A stretch of 64,000 nt of DNA from assembly GCA_030248195.1 (NCBI GenBank), contig JASAND010020430.1, positions 1-64,000 on the forward strand, in the 5' to 3' direction. Each line of letters begins with the position of its first letter. Positions within the stretch are counted from its first letter, which is position 1. Under the pieces are notes generated by a model. The model was given only the letters and a program-made list of their open reading frames with translations. It made no database searches and was not told the origin of the DNA. A program made the translations under genes and the position numbers. Below are positions 19,501 through 29,639 of this stretch, piece by piece. The DNA is from Trissonchulus latispiculum. Its lineage: Eukaryota > Nematoda > Enoplea > Enoplida > Ironidae.

Positions 19501-22491
19501 AAGTGCACCGAAATGAGTACACTTGTGTGGGCACGTCGAGTCGTTCTTCCTTCAAGATGTCCAAAATTGTCTTGGTTTTGCCCCATCCTCCGCCGGGGTA
19601 CTTTCGCTTCGGTGCGCCGCCGTTGCATACGGGCACGTGACGAGTATGATCGTGTCTCCGGTAGAAATATCTGTCGCATTTCAAGCATCTCCAAGCTTTG
19701 CAGTACAGCTGAATATCGGTGATAAGGGAAAAATGGTCTTCGTATAGATTCAGGTACATGGTGTTGTCAAATGAACAAGATGATCGGTAGACCAAATCAG
19801 CGAATTCTTTAGGCTTATTCCATCGTCTAGTTGGGACTGGTTCATCAGTTGGTGCCTGTGCGTCCATAGGCTCAGCAACCTCTTCAACGACGACAGCTTC
19901 TTCTACGTCTTCGTTTCCTGTATCTTCCACGGTATCCACTTCCATCACTTCTTCTTCGCCAGCTTCGTCATCAATAAAGGGATTGCGACGTTGAGCTGGT
20001 TCTTCAATGGGTGCATCCCAGTCGGCCAGTTCATCCTCCGGTACTACTTCTGGTCGTACATGTAGAAAGGGTCCAGTTCGAGGCTGTTAGCTTGCTCAAA
20101 CAATCTCGCCAACACTGGTTCGTGCGGCACATGATCATTGAGTTCTTCCTCTTCTTCGGGGAGTTCATTTTCTTCTGTAAGTTCACTTTCTTCTGTGAGT
20201 TCTTCGACAAGTTCGTCCTCGCCGACCTCATGTGGGTTGCGTTTCCGTAAGTTGTAGACGAAGATGTTGACTTTGAAAAAGTTCTCCAGTTGTGGTATAT
20301 CGTCAACTGTCACACCTTCGAATGCGTCGTCAGTCTCTGCTAATCGGCACCATCTGCGGTAAAGTGCATTAGCATCATTCTCAATATCTCTTTCCCCGTC
20401 TCTCCGATGAGTTGCTAGGCACCTGAAGAAGCACTTGTTATCATTATAGGGTCCATTAGTGCCCCCAATCATTGATCTGATGGCCTGGTTCCTGATGATA
20501 TAGTCTGGCAAATCGATGGGCGCTCCAATTGAAACATCGTTCAGGCGATCTATGATGATTCGAACGTTTGTGATTCGCTCAACCACAAACTTTGTACTTG
20601 ATCGCTGCTGTTTAGCCCATTCTAAAAGATCCAGCATATCCAGTTGACCCAGTAAGCGATCAAATTCGGCTCTATTTGCCACTGTCATCGGGGCGTCCAA
20701 GAGTTGGGTATTGTAGCCGGGGTAGAAGTGAATCAGTTCGTCTGTGGCGATGTTTCGTAGAATGAATCCCAATGTGACGGTCCATTTAGCAGTGCACTTC
20801 TGATCTTTGAAAACTTCTTCCAGATATTCCCGAATTTCCTGAATATCCATTTGATTCAGCCTGAAATTGAGCTGGTCCTGAAGTTTTGGTGGCCTGGTGC
20901 ACTTGCGATGAGATCTGATGATGTTCCAATTCTGGTGATATAGAGCATTCACAGCATCGTCGTTGTGAACTCGTTCTGGCGGGTCAATGGGATCTTCAAT
21001 CTTTCGTCGCTTATTGGCGGTATCGGGTTTGGCATCCGTCCGCTTTCGCCTTGGCTTTGTCTGGCTGTCTGGTCCGTGCATTCTGTTTATGTGGGTGATC
21101 AGGTTGGTTTCTCTGTTGAAATCTTGACCACAGAACACACAGGTGAATTTGATATCGCTGTGTTTTTCGACCATATGGCGATCAAATCTATCTTTCCGGT
21201 TGAACGGTGTATAGCAATGTTCACACCGTATTGTAACCTGAAACAATGCAGAAAATAAATATAGTCTAACTTTTCCGAGACAGGATAAAATGTCAGAAAT
21301 GTTAGAGGCTAGAAGGTAAGAGATGCAATTACAGATAATCGTTGACTGTAAACACGAATGACGTATTCACGTTCAAATCAATTTTCTGTAAATTTGCGTT
21401 CAGCAACGCATCTAACCCATCAACAGGCTATTCCATAAAGTACTTACTGTTTTTGCATGAACAGTGGCGTTATGACGTTCTAGCTGTTCCTTCCTCTGAA
21501 ACGTTGCTGGGCATCGATCGCACCGAAGTGGCTCCTTCGATTTTTCATGCTCTGCAATATGCCGTTGCAGATTGTCCTTCCTTGTGAAAAATGTTCCACA
21601 GATAGGGCATTGATTCTGTGTCGAAGGGCCAGGTTGATGTTCTTGTTGCCTTTGTTCCCTCTTCAGAGGGCTTTCCCCTTGGTGAATCTAAAACAAGTCA
21701 AGAATTGATCAATGATAAATACAAGAACAGATCATAGGAAAATTAAAACTAACTTGACTATACGCACAGATCAAGACACGAATGAATTCATAAAAACACC
21801 AATCGTATTTAAAATTATCTAAGAATTTAAGAATAATAATTACCCATTTACTGTCGCTGTCCGATGGTAGTGTCTGTGGTGGTAATCCGAACTGAAGGGG
21901 CGTCTTGCAAGGTCGGTAAGAGTCCATCAGGGATGCTGGGCTCCCGCTGCTGCTAGGTTGGGGACTCCGCCTTGCTGCCGTTTCAGAGGGCTTTGAAACA
22001 GCTAAAACAAGACACATACTCATCAGTGATAATAGAAATGTAGAACACATAAAGTTCTCATCGATACCAATCGAAATCAAAACAAATAGTTTGACAATGA
22101 TGAGGCACGCAAGACACGATTAAATAAACAATAACCTTGACTAATAACAATGTTTAAGATGTAAGTATTCCATAACAATAGCAATTACCCCTTCACTGTA
22201 GCTGTCTCATGGTGATGGTGGTGAGGTCTGCGGTGGTGCTGGTAAGGGAGAGCTGAACTGAAGGGGCGTCTTGCAAGGGCTGTAAGGTTCTATCTGGGGT
22301 CTTGGCGCTGTTTCTACTGGCACATCGAGGCTTTCTTCGTGCAACTTTGCTATGTGACGCCTTAGATTGTCAGCTCTGGTGAACGGTTTTCCGCAAATGT
22401 TGCAAGGGTAGCTAGCATCTTTATGGGACTTTACGTGTCGGTCGTAACTTCGCTTGTGTTTAAATTTTCTTCCGCAGCACTTGTAGACCAT
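16564..22491 (-). pseudogene. polB: Zinc-finger-fused Polinton family-B DNA polymerase (polB #2), multiply disrupted
   Basis: Proposed exons: 22491-22189, 22001-21844, 21687-21448 and 21237-16564. The 5' exons encode C2H2 fingers (CNICGKPFTRADNLRRH, CPICGTFFTRKDNLQRH, CDRCPATFQRKEQLERH), continuing with two more in exon 4 and then an unplaced domain containing DNKCFFRCLATH. Exonuclease motifs YDFEAY, FNSAKFDLN and YNNLDVVPF, motif A GYDANAIYL and motif B LLGNSYCG are visible. Damage: frameshifts near 20045, 18178, 17279, 17030 and 16915; a TAA at 17228-17230; and motif C DTD changed to DTG with the next Ser changed to Leu. Exon 1 has a TGA before its donor and does not fit the phase of exon 2. 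It is a different polB class from #1 and cannot work as it stands. Confidence 0.88.
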
Positions 22492-22870
22492 TGTTGAATC
22501 GTTTCCTGAAATAGCAGCAACAAAATTTTATATGTCCGTCAAAGACAATAACAATATGAATACGGCAGGGTCTACAACACTCCAGAAAACTCTACGAGGT
22601 CACCAGCAAGTCACTTATACTCAATCCATTTAAGCTTACAAAGAAACTCAGATGCAGTTAACACATACCTGTCCTTCCACTAATTTTCAATTTTTTAGCT
22701 CCTTTTATTAAATTAACCGACCGTTAAAAGAGCAGGTGCAAAATTAAAAAAGTAGGTTACCCCCGCTGAGTTAAAATTTAAAATTCAAAAGAGCCGCCTA
22801 CTGCTTTTTTGATAAGACACATAATTAATTACTTTCCATAGTTTTCTTTTCAAATTTAATTTTAACCGAA

Positions 22871-23194
22871 ATGAAGCCAGTGTTTATTGGGTCTCACGTA
22901 TTTCAAAAACACCTACCACCGGTAGCCCCAGGGTCCGACATTTCCGTTTTTAGTGACGAGAAAACCGCCCTGGAAGCTATTGGTTTAACATATTCACAAC
23001 CGCAGAAGACAAGATTGTTAACGGGGAAGGATAATCGTGGACGCAAGGAAGTCCGGAAGCTTTGTTTCCGGCGATTCCCTTATATTGTGGGGACATTTGG
23101 CTTAACGGGTGAACTCACACACACCGTACGAGTCGTTACGAAGAAGGTCGGTGCACAATGGATAATCAAAACTGCATATCCTGACCATGACTAA
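22871..23194 (+). CDS. Unknown 107-residue basic protein, only single-exon plus-strand gene of the element
   Basis: ATG at 22871 (MKPVFIGSHVFQKHLPPVAP), stop at 23194. The second half is Lys/Arg-rich, and the C-terminus reads VRVVTKKVGAQWIIKTAYPDHD. A closing 'V.V......I.TAYP' strand pair is reminiscent of compact BECR-fold ribonuclease domains, but catalytic residues cannot be assigned from this alone. It diverges from polB #2 across a 380-base spacer, so the two may share a bidirectional promoter. No signal peptide. Function unproven. Confidence 0.6.
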   Translation: MKPVFIGSHVFQKHLPPVAPGSDISVFSDEKTALEAIGLTYSQPQKTRLLTGKDNRGRKEVRKLCFRRFPYIVGTFGLTGELTHTVRVVTKKVGAQWIIKTAYPDHD

Positions 23195-23598
23195 TTGACC
23201 AGCCCAGCCCGCATTTTATCCCAACCGCCCTCTTAAGGGCGACCAATTATCACTTTCGAGTTGCTGTTGGGTTAAGAACATAGCATACTCTCAAGTGTTA
23301 ACTGGTCGTCCTACGGGTGTTTCTTTTGCGGGTGTTACTATACTACTCCAAGTTTTAACTTCTCTCGCGTGGATACTTTTATGACCTTGACTTTCCTAGT
23401 CAGATATTTATGGGATCGATTATTTCTACCATGATTACTCCAACAGGGTAAGTCGCAAGTCTCTATTTTTATACTACTTATGTAAACCACAGTATTACAT
23501 GTTGAACAGGAAAGTGCTAAAGGCACATGTTATGCTTTACAGCCAGCGTATTTGAAGACATTTTCAAAAATTTTCCATCCTTAAATCAAGGTGCTGTT

Positions 23599-24246
23599 CA
23601 GAAATCGATAATCGATCAATCAATCGACTGATCAAAGCCTTGCTTAAGCTAAGCTAAGTTATTTATAATAACTTGCTATTCATAAAAACTCGATTAGCGA
23701 AAAATTTCCGACTCTAAACCTTAAGCAAAGTTTTCCATCACTAAAATATCAGAAATCGATAATCGATCAATCAACCGACTGATCAAAGCCTTGCCTAAGC
23801 TAAGCTAAGTTATTTATAACAACTTGCTATTCATAAAAACTCGATTAGCGAAAAATTTCCGACTCTAAACCTTAAGCAAAGTTTTCCATCACTAAAATAT
23901 CAGAAATCGATAATCGATCAATCAATCGACTGATCAAAGCCTTGCCTAAGCTAAGCTAAGTTATTTATAAGAACTTGCTATTCATAAAAACTCGATTAGC
24001 GAAAAATTCCCGACTCTAAACTTTAAGCAATGTTTCCCATCACTAAATATCAGAAATCGATAATCGATCAATCAATCGACTGATCAAAGCCTTGCTTAAG
24101 CTAAGCTAAGTTATTTATAACAACTTGCTATTCATAAAAACTCGATTAGCGAAAAATTTCCGACTCTAAACCTTAAGCAAAGTTTTCCATCACTAAAATA
24201 TCAGAAATCGATAATCGATCAATCAATCGACTGATCAAAGCCTTGC
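23599..24246. repeat. 151-bp tandem array, four full copies plus one partial
   Basis: Units start with CAGAAATCGATAATCGAT at 23599, 23750, 23901, 24051 and 24202. Each holds an interrupted palindrome (ATCGATAATCGAT), an AAGCTAAGCTAAG run and TTATTTATAA. Copies are about 97 percent identical, so amplification is recent. The array sits between two plus-strand genes, where it could act as promoter, origin or centromere-like DNA; the sequence does not decide. Confidence 0.95.
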
Positions 24247-24581
24247 TGAAACTCTATCTGCTGATCTTAGCTAACATTGCATTCATTTGCACTGCCATAT
24301 TAATTCCTACGTAAAAAATCAAATATACTAACAAAAACCAACTAAATTAAGAATTAGGTAAATGTTGCATAACAGTTGAATTCAGCACTTTATTGTAATT
24401 GTATTAGTATGCATTTGTTAACGTAATACGTAACCTTTCATGCGTCGAATATTACTCTATTAGCGCATCCATCTAATTTTAAAGTAACGTTTCGGAACAC
24501 AGCATACAGTTTGACCAGTGCTTGCCACACGCTGTGATACAGACGAGACTTTAGCTTACATATGAGACATAATTTCTATAT

Positions 24582-24590
24582 TATAAAAGG
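24582..24590 (+). promoter_or_regulatory. TATA box (TATAAAAGG) before the dsRNA-binding gene
   Basis: A consensus-quality TATA element about 160 bases upstream of the first confident exon. Transcription would start near 24612. The ATGs close by give only short frames, so the first coding exon is unresolved. Confidence 0.5.
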
Positions 24591-24746
24591 TTTCATTTTG
24601 GTGATGCGATGTCAACGTCTGTTAGCAATTAGGGTACGCTTCAGCGTGTTTTATTAACTATTTAATCCCAAAGTTTCAGAAAGTTGCATCAGTTGTATCT
24701 TGCAAATTACGTTGCTCAACTGTAACATTCCTTATTTTTTCCCTAG

Positions 24747-26051
24747 CAACAAGATCTTCACGCTCCAGCTACGGTATGTACATATTATAACAGATTTTAA
24801 ATAGTCTTAATAGTCTTTTAACTTGTTTTAAAATAAATAGTCTTAAAACACTATTAAATTCATTTCGCTTTAATTTAAAATCAAATTATACTACTCATGT
24901 ACACGTTTTTAAAAATATGCAGAATTTTTTCTTAGTGGAATCTATTAAATGCCTCAGTTTGTCTTACTTTGATTTTTAATTTAATTTTAATAATAATCTA
25001 ATTCAATTTTTATTTTTTAGATGAATCCACTTCTGGGTCATTTAGACTTGTATGGCAGTCCCCCCTGGACTTGATAAACTTGACCGCTAACGCGGTCAAT
25101 GCCCCGTTACCACGATTGCAGCACGTGGCGACCCTTAACGGATTCCGGGTCGATCTGAACTGGGGATCCTATACATGCAAAGGTATTTGATTTCTCAATG
25201 AAGCAAACTTAATGACAGACGAACATAACTTTGTGTTTTTCATTTGTTATTTTGTAAAGTTTGATTCCCAATTTAAAATATTAAATTTTTAAGGTTTATT
25301 TAAATCAATTAATCGTGCTTTTATTTATATATATTTTTTTAGGATTTGGATCATCAATCCAAAAAGCTAAGCAGGATGCTGCAGCACAGCTGCAGACGGA
25401 CATTGCCGTCGTTCTGGAAGACCCCAATTGGACCAGGCGGTCGATCAGAAACGTAAGATTCATAATCTTCATTCGTTAGGAATTTTCTTAATTTTGATTA
25501 TCAGGCTTTTGTAAATCCAAAATATTAAAAATTATTCATTTCAAATTTATTTCTTATGCTTACTATTTATCCTTTTTTATAGGTCTTCAACGTGGGAGTG
25601 TGCTATGGAGAAGGGCCCATGGACGTCTTCTTCCGGGCGGACAGCTTGGGCGTCCTCCAAAGCCTTTCGACCAAGCCGTGTGAAGGTGGCTGCGAAGTCA
25701 GCTTTACCTTCATGGGCAAGGCTTACTCACTTCGAGGTACATATACATATATTGAGTATTTATTTCACTTACTGAAGTCTATATTTCCTCATACGCTGCT
25801 TCTATTTTCGTAAAATCTGCTGTTTGTAAGGTACAACGTAATTTAAATGTATAATGTAAATGTACAGTTTGTATGCGACAGGAATATTTTATACTTATTT
25901 ATTGCTACCTTTACAGACTCAAATTTAATCAAGTGTAACATTTGCTATTCTTTTTTAAGGGCTCGGACCAAACCGCCGATTGGCCATGGAGGATGCCGTC
26001 GGCCAGGCTCCACTGGATGACATTGCCCACGCCGTGCAGATGATGGGCTAG
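24747..26051 (+). CDS. Spliced protein with two double-stranded-RNA-binding-like domains
   Basis: Exons 24747-24773, 25021-25182, 25343-25452, 25583-25736 and 25960-26051 all have GT..AG borders and join in one phase into 180 residues ending MMG. Domain 1 (exons 2-3) ends with GFGSSIQKAKQDAAAQL, the dsRBD G-x-G-x-S-x3-AK-x2-AA signature. Domain 2 (exons 4-5) has VSFTFMGKAYSLRGLG followed by PNRRLAMEDAV, the same layout in weaker form. GC content is well above the surrounding introns. Expected role: binding dsRNA, possibly shielding element transcripts from RNA silencing or interferon-like sensing (inference). The start codon lies on an upstream exon I could not fix; the 27-base exon 1 is the least certain. 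Confidence 0.7.
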
Positions 26052-26169
26052 TCATGGGCCCTTCTCCAGGACAGATGTGGAATCCGGAACAGGGATTCTC
26101 CGGAAGAGACTGGACGTAACATTTTTTTTAAATACAAAATGTTTGTTTTTTAAAGGTTGTGGTTATGAC

Positions 26170-26175
26170 AATAAA
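26170..26175 (+). terminator. AATAAA polyadenylation signal of the dsRNA-binding gene
   Basis: AATAAA about 120 bases after the stop, the first such signal downstream. Confidence 0.6.
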
Positions 26176-26199
26176 TTTTATATAAGTTCATTTAATCAG

Positions 26200-27454
26200 T
26201 TACCACCCAGTCAAGGGCACAATTTGTGATTGAATTAACCTCATGTCAAAAATTAGTAGGTAATTTTCTAGAAACTAAGCCCATCAATTTTGATTAAGTA
26301 CATTTGAAACACCTTCGTTTAAATCACTTACAATAAAACCTTATTTATCGCTCACAACATCTGACTCACCAATTAAACATCCCCAGCTGTCAAAATTTTT
26401 TCATAAATACGCCATGACTTTAAACTGTATCTACTTATTTTAAGTTACAGTGGAGAGAATTTTGATGTATCATTAATTTCAAGATTCCTCTATTTAACCA
26501 CAACCACCTCAATAAATTTTTTCGCGTCATTAAACACTCAATAATCGTGACATTTCACAGACCCATTTTAAATTACTCACGTAGACACATCCAAATTAAG
26601 TCACTGCACTTCGTTCTCTTGCGCATGTATACACTTTTAATTATTAATCACACTTATTTTTTTCAAATCACTAACACATCTAAATTTTGTTTGTCTGTAA
26701 TGCACAGTCTACAATTTTCCATGTCATTAGTCACACATTTGTCCTTTTCTCAAAATAGAGTTTACTTTTTCATCTTCACAAGTCTAAACCTACTCACATT
26801 ACTTCTTTCATACGTACTTTCAGTACTTCTAAATCTGTTTCATCTAAACACTTTCGTCATTAATTACAAAAATAATTTTCGACTTGACAAATGTTATTGA
26901 CAGCATGTCATAACTTACACAAAATTTCCTCCAACCTTTTCAACCACCTACTACGGAAGATTCAAAAAAATTTTCAAATTTTATTAGCCATTAAATAGTC
27001 AGTTGAAATTTCTCCTGTCTAATCATGCCTCTTTTCAAAAGGTTTGTCAAATGTCATACAGTTCAATTGTGACTCGGACATTAATTACATTGACATTCAA
27101 CATCCACACTCAAATTTCTCACAAAATACCTGCGGGGGCACCTTGACCTGACGGAAGCATCGGGCGGAAGAAAAGAAGCAGAAATAGCCAAAACCAAAGA
27201 CGAAAGAAAATCATTTTTCCAGAGCGTCCGAATTTGGGATGGGAAAATCTAAAAACAAAATTTACACGCAATTCCATACCAGAATAAACAGTCACAGGAA
27301 TTATACATTTGACCGATAATTCTTTTGAATTGGAGAAGAGATTTGCGTAAACATTTCTAAGTTTTTTGTTTTCATTTAGACCTGCTGACAGAACATGTGT
27401 CTATTTCACTGATGTTGTTCACGCGATAGGTTGTCCTTAGGCATAACTTTCCCT
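26200..27454. other. Inner spacer before the right TIR, no gene recognised
   Basis: AT-rich, T/C-biased sequence. The 117-codon frame at 26547-26900 is Leu/Ser/Phe-rich with no motif and looks compositional. A short GC-richer island (about 27128-27250) could be an exon remnant but gives no clear protein. Confidence 0.5.
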
Positions 27455-29057
27455 TTCAGAAATGAGAAAACAAATGATTAACAGTATGGCCTTAATAATT
27501 CGTCAACTACTGACATAATTCATAGTTTACATCTTCAGTGCAAAGATTGCATTGAAAAGACATTTATAGCACTAGGCGAGTCTAGTACATAGCAGGGACT
27601 TTAAAGCTATTCAATCAAATCAGACAAAGTCATATTGTTTCCTCTAATTCACCGCAAAGTTAAATGAAACGTAATCTTGTTTCCTCCATAACTACACCAA
27701 TTATTTAATCACCAGTTCATAACTAGTTCAGTAATGAGGCAGCAGCGAAGAATATAGGGAATTTACTTACCTTTTGTTTTCCTGGAGTTGATAGTTTACT
27801 AACAAATGGATAAAGCCAAAAATAGAAACCTTTCAATGTAATCACACTTCAGTAGCAGTCAAGAAATTAATTCTGTTGACACAAAGTTAACAAACTTTTT
27901 CCGGCTATAGGGCGTTACAATTAAGCTACAGACCCAGTTTTCTTTCAAATTTAACTAACTTACAAATTTAATAGATTATGCTGCCTGTTCTAATTTGGGT
28001 TATGAAATTAGAAATGAATAAAGAGCACGTACGTTTAAATTGCTTGAAACTATTTTTCGAACTAGAGAACTATTATATGCAGATCTAGAAAATTTACACT
28101 GGAAAAGGTTAGCGTCGAAGACGTTATAAAATTTAAAAAAGAACTAATCAGAGCACATTGTTTTGTTAATACAAGCCTTTAAAACACATATTTTATATCC
28201 TGTGATCACGTAAAACTGCCAATATTGGATCTTTTTGCCAGATAAAATGAACAATCTTTCAGATTTAATTTTAGGTATAGATCAACTAAGATTCCTAACA
28301 AGGGTCACGTATAGCAGGAGCTTACGTATGATAGGAAAACTAATAGTAGTTTCGGATTCTACGACAATGAAAACCCCCTATATAAAGTTTTCCCGAGGAA
28401 TTTTGACAACTTTCAATTTTAAGCTTGGGTCAGCTAAGGTTCCGGTCTAGGGTCACTCAGGGCACGGAGCTTACGCAGAATAGGAACACTAATAGCATTT
28501 TCGAATTCTACGACCCTGAAAACCCCCTAGATAAATTTTTCCGGTAGAAAATGGACATTTTTCATTTTAAGCTTGGGTCAACCGTGGTTCCGGTCGCGGG
28601 TCACGTAGAGCACGGAGCATAAACAGCAGAGGAAAACTAATAGCATTTTCGAATTCTACGACCCTGAAAACCCCCTATACAAAGTTTTCCCGAGGAATTT
28701 TGACAACTTTCAATTTTAAGCTTGGGTCAGCTAAGGTTCCGGTCTAGGGTCACTCAGGGCACGGAGCTTACGTAGGATAGGAAAACTAATATCATTTTCG
28801 AACTCTGCTACCATGAAAACCCCTATATAAAGTTTTCCCGAGGAATTTTCCCGAGCGCCTCCGCGCCTCTCCCTCCTCCACCCCCTAGCGCCTCCGCGCC
28901 TCTCCCTCCTCCACGCCCTAATCCCTCAGCGCCTCAGCACCTCTCCCTCCTCCACCCCCTAATCCCTCAGCGCCTCGGCGCCTCAGCACCTCAGCGCCTC
29001 TCCCTCCCCCTCCTCCCCCCCCCCTAAAACTACATGGTTTACCCGTCCTTTACTACT
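27455..29057. repeat. Right terminal inverted repeat
   Basis: 1,603 bases, the reverse complement of the left TIR without the fold-back insert. It contains a broken mirror copy of the 3' half of the 10435-10737 gene (27455-27597), the 148-bp subrepeats and the GC-rich minisatellite (about 28856-29010), and ends CCGTCCTTTACTACT. Confidence 0.9.
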
Positions 29058-29063
29058 ATTATG
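29058..29063. other. Target-site duplication, right copy (ATTATG)
   Basis: Identical to 7601-7606, directly after the terminal ACTACT. Confidence 0.9.
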
Positions 29064-29635
29064 TACACTTGATGATAGAAAGAGTGCACAATTGCGGTAT
29101 ATGTGGAAGAAGAGCACTCGAGGGCTCCTTTTCAGTGCCTTGCGTAACGGTGCTCTGATGACAATACGCGAATGGTCTCCCGTTTCTTAGGGGAGGTCTT
29201 TCAAAACATATCATCTCCCCTTTGGGTGAGGAAAAGATTAGACAAATATGGCAAAGATTGGCTGAATTTGATTGGTTTTTGCCCCCCCCCACCAAACTGG
29301 GACCTTTTTTCGCGAAACTCCTTCAAACAGGAACCCAAGGAAATAAGATAAAACTACGGTAATCCTTTGCTCAGCTCCTCCCCAACCCCCACGAAATAGG
29401 GGCCAGGTCTCTGCAATGCGATTGGCAATTGGCTACCCACCATCAAACAGGGACGTTTTTGGCTACCATTCCTCACCAAACGGGGAGGGGTACGTTCCGC
29501 TGCCCTACAAAACGGGGAACATTCGCGTATTGTGGTCGTAGCACCGTTACTCAATGTAATGAAGAGGAGTCCTCTAGTACTCTCTTGTTCTTACATATAA
29601 CACAATCATGCGCTCTTGCTACAATCAAATTAATT
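29064..29635. mobile_element. MITE-like inverted-repeat element beside the Polinton end
   Basis: The ends about 29066-29175 and 29510-29632 are inverted copies (TTGATgATAGaAAGAGtGCA against TTGATtGTAGcAAGAGcGCA, continuing through TATATGT and ACGGTGCT..GACAATACGCGAATG). The 300-base centre contains further GGGGAGG-type inverted blocks. No transposase and no clear target duplication. Confidence 0.6.
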
Positions 29636-29639
29636 TGTT

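Larger units (their letters stand above)
7607..29057. mobile_element. Complete Polinton/Maverick-type element, 21.45 kb (20.1 kb without a nested insert)
   Basis: The plus strand begins AGTAGTAAAGGACGG and ends CCGTCCTTTACTACT, so the termini are inverted 5'-AG...CT-3', and both sides carry ATTATG. The TIRs are 1.6 kb each once the fold-back insert is discounted. Length, AG termini, 6-bp duplication and an internal protein-primed polB agree with Polintons. Missing from the recognisable content are the RVE integrase, FtsK/HerA ATPase, cysteine protease and capsid genes. Cargo: YqaJ nuclease, NADAR protein, a two-dsRBD protein, a zinc-module protein and several unknown ORFs, mostly on the minus strand. 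It was probably mobilised by an integrase in trans, or it lost the core block after insertion. Confidence 0.9.

Noticed and set aside
26547..26900. 117-codon plus frame
   Set aside because: Biased Leu/Ser/Phe content from T/C-rich DNA, no motif, no start or splice context.
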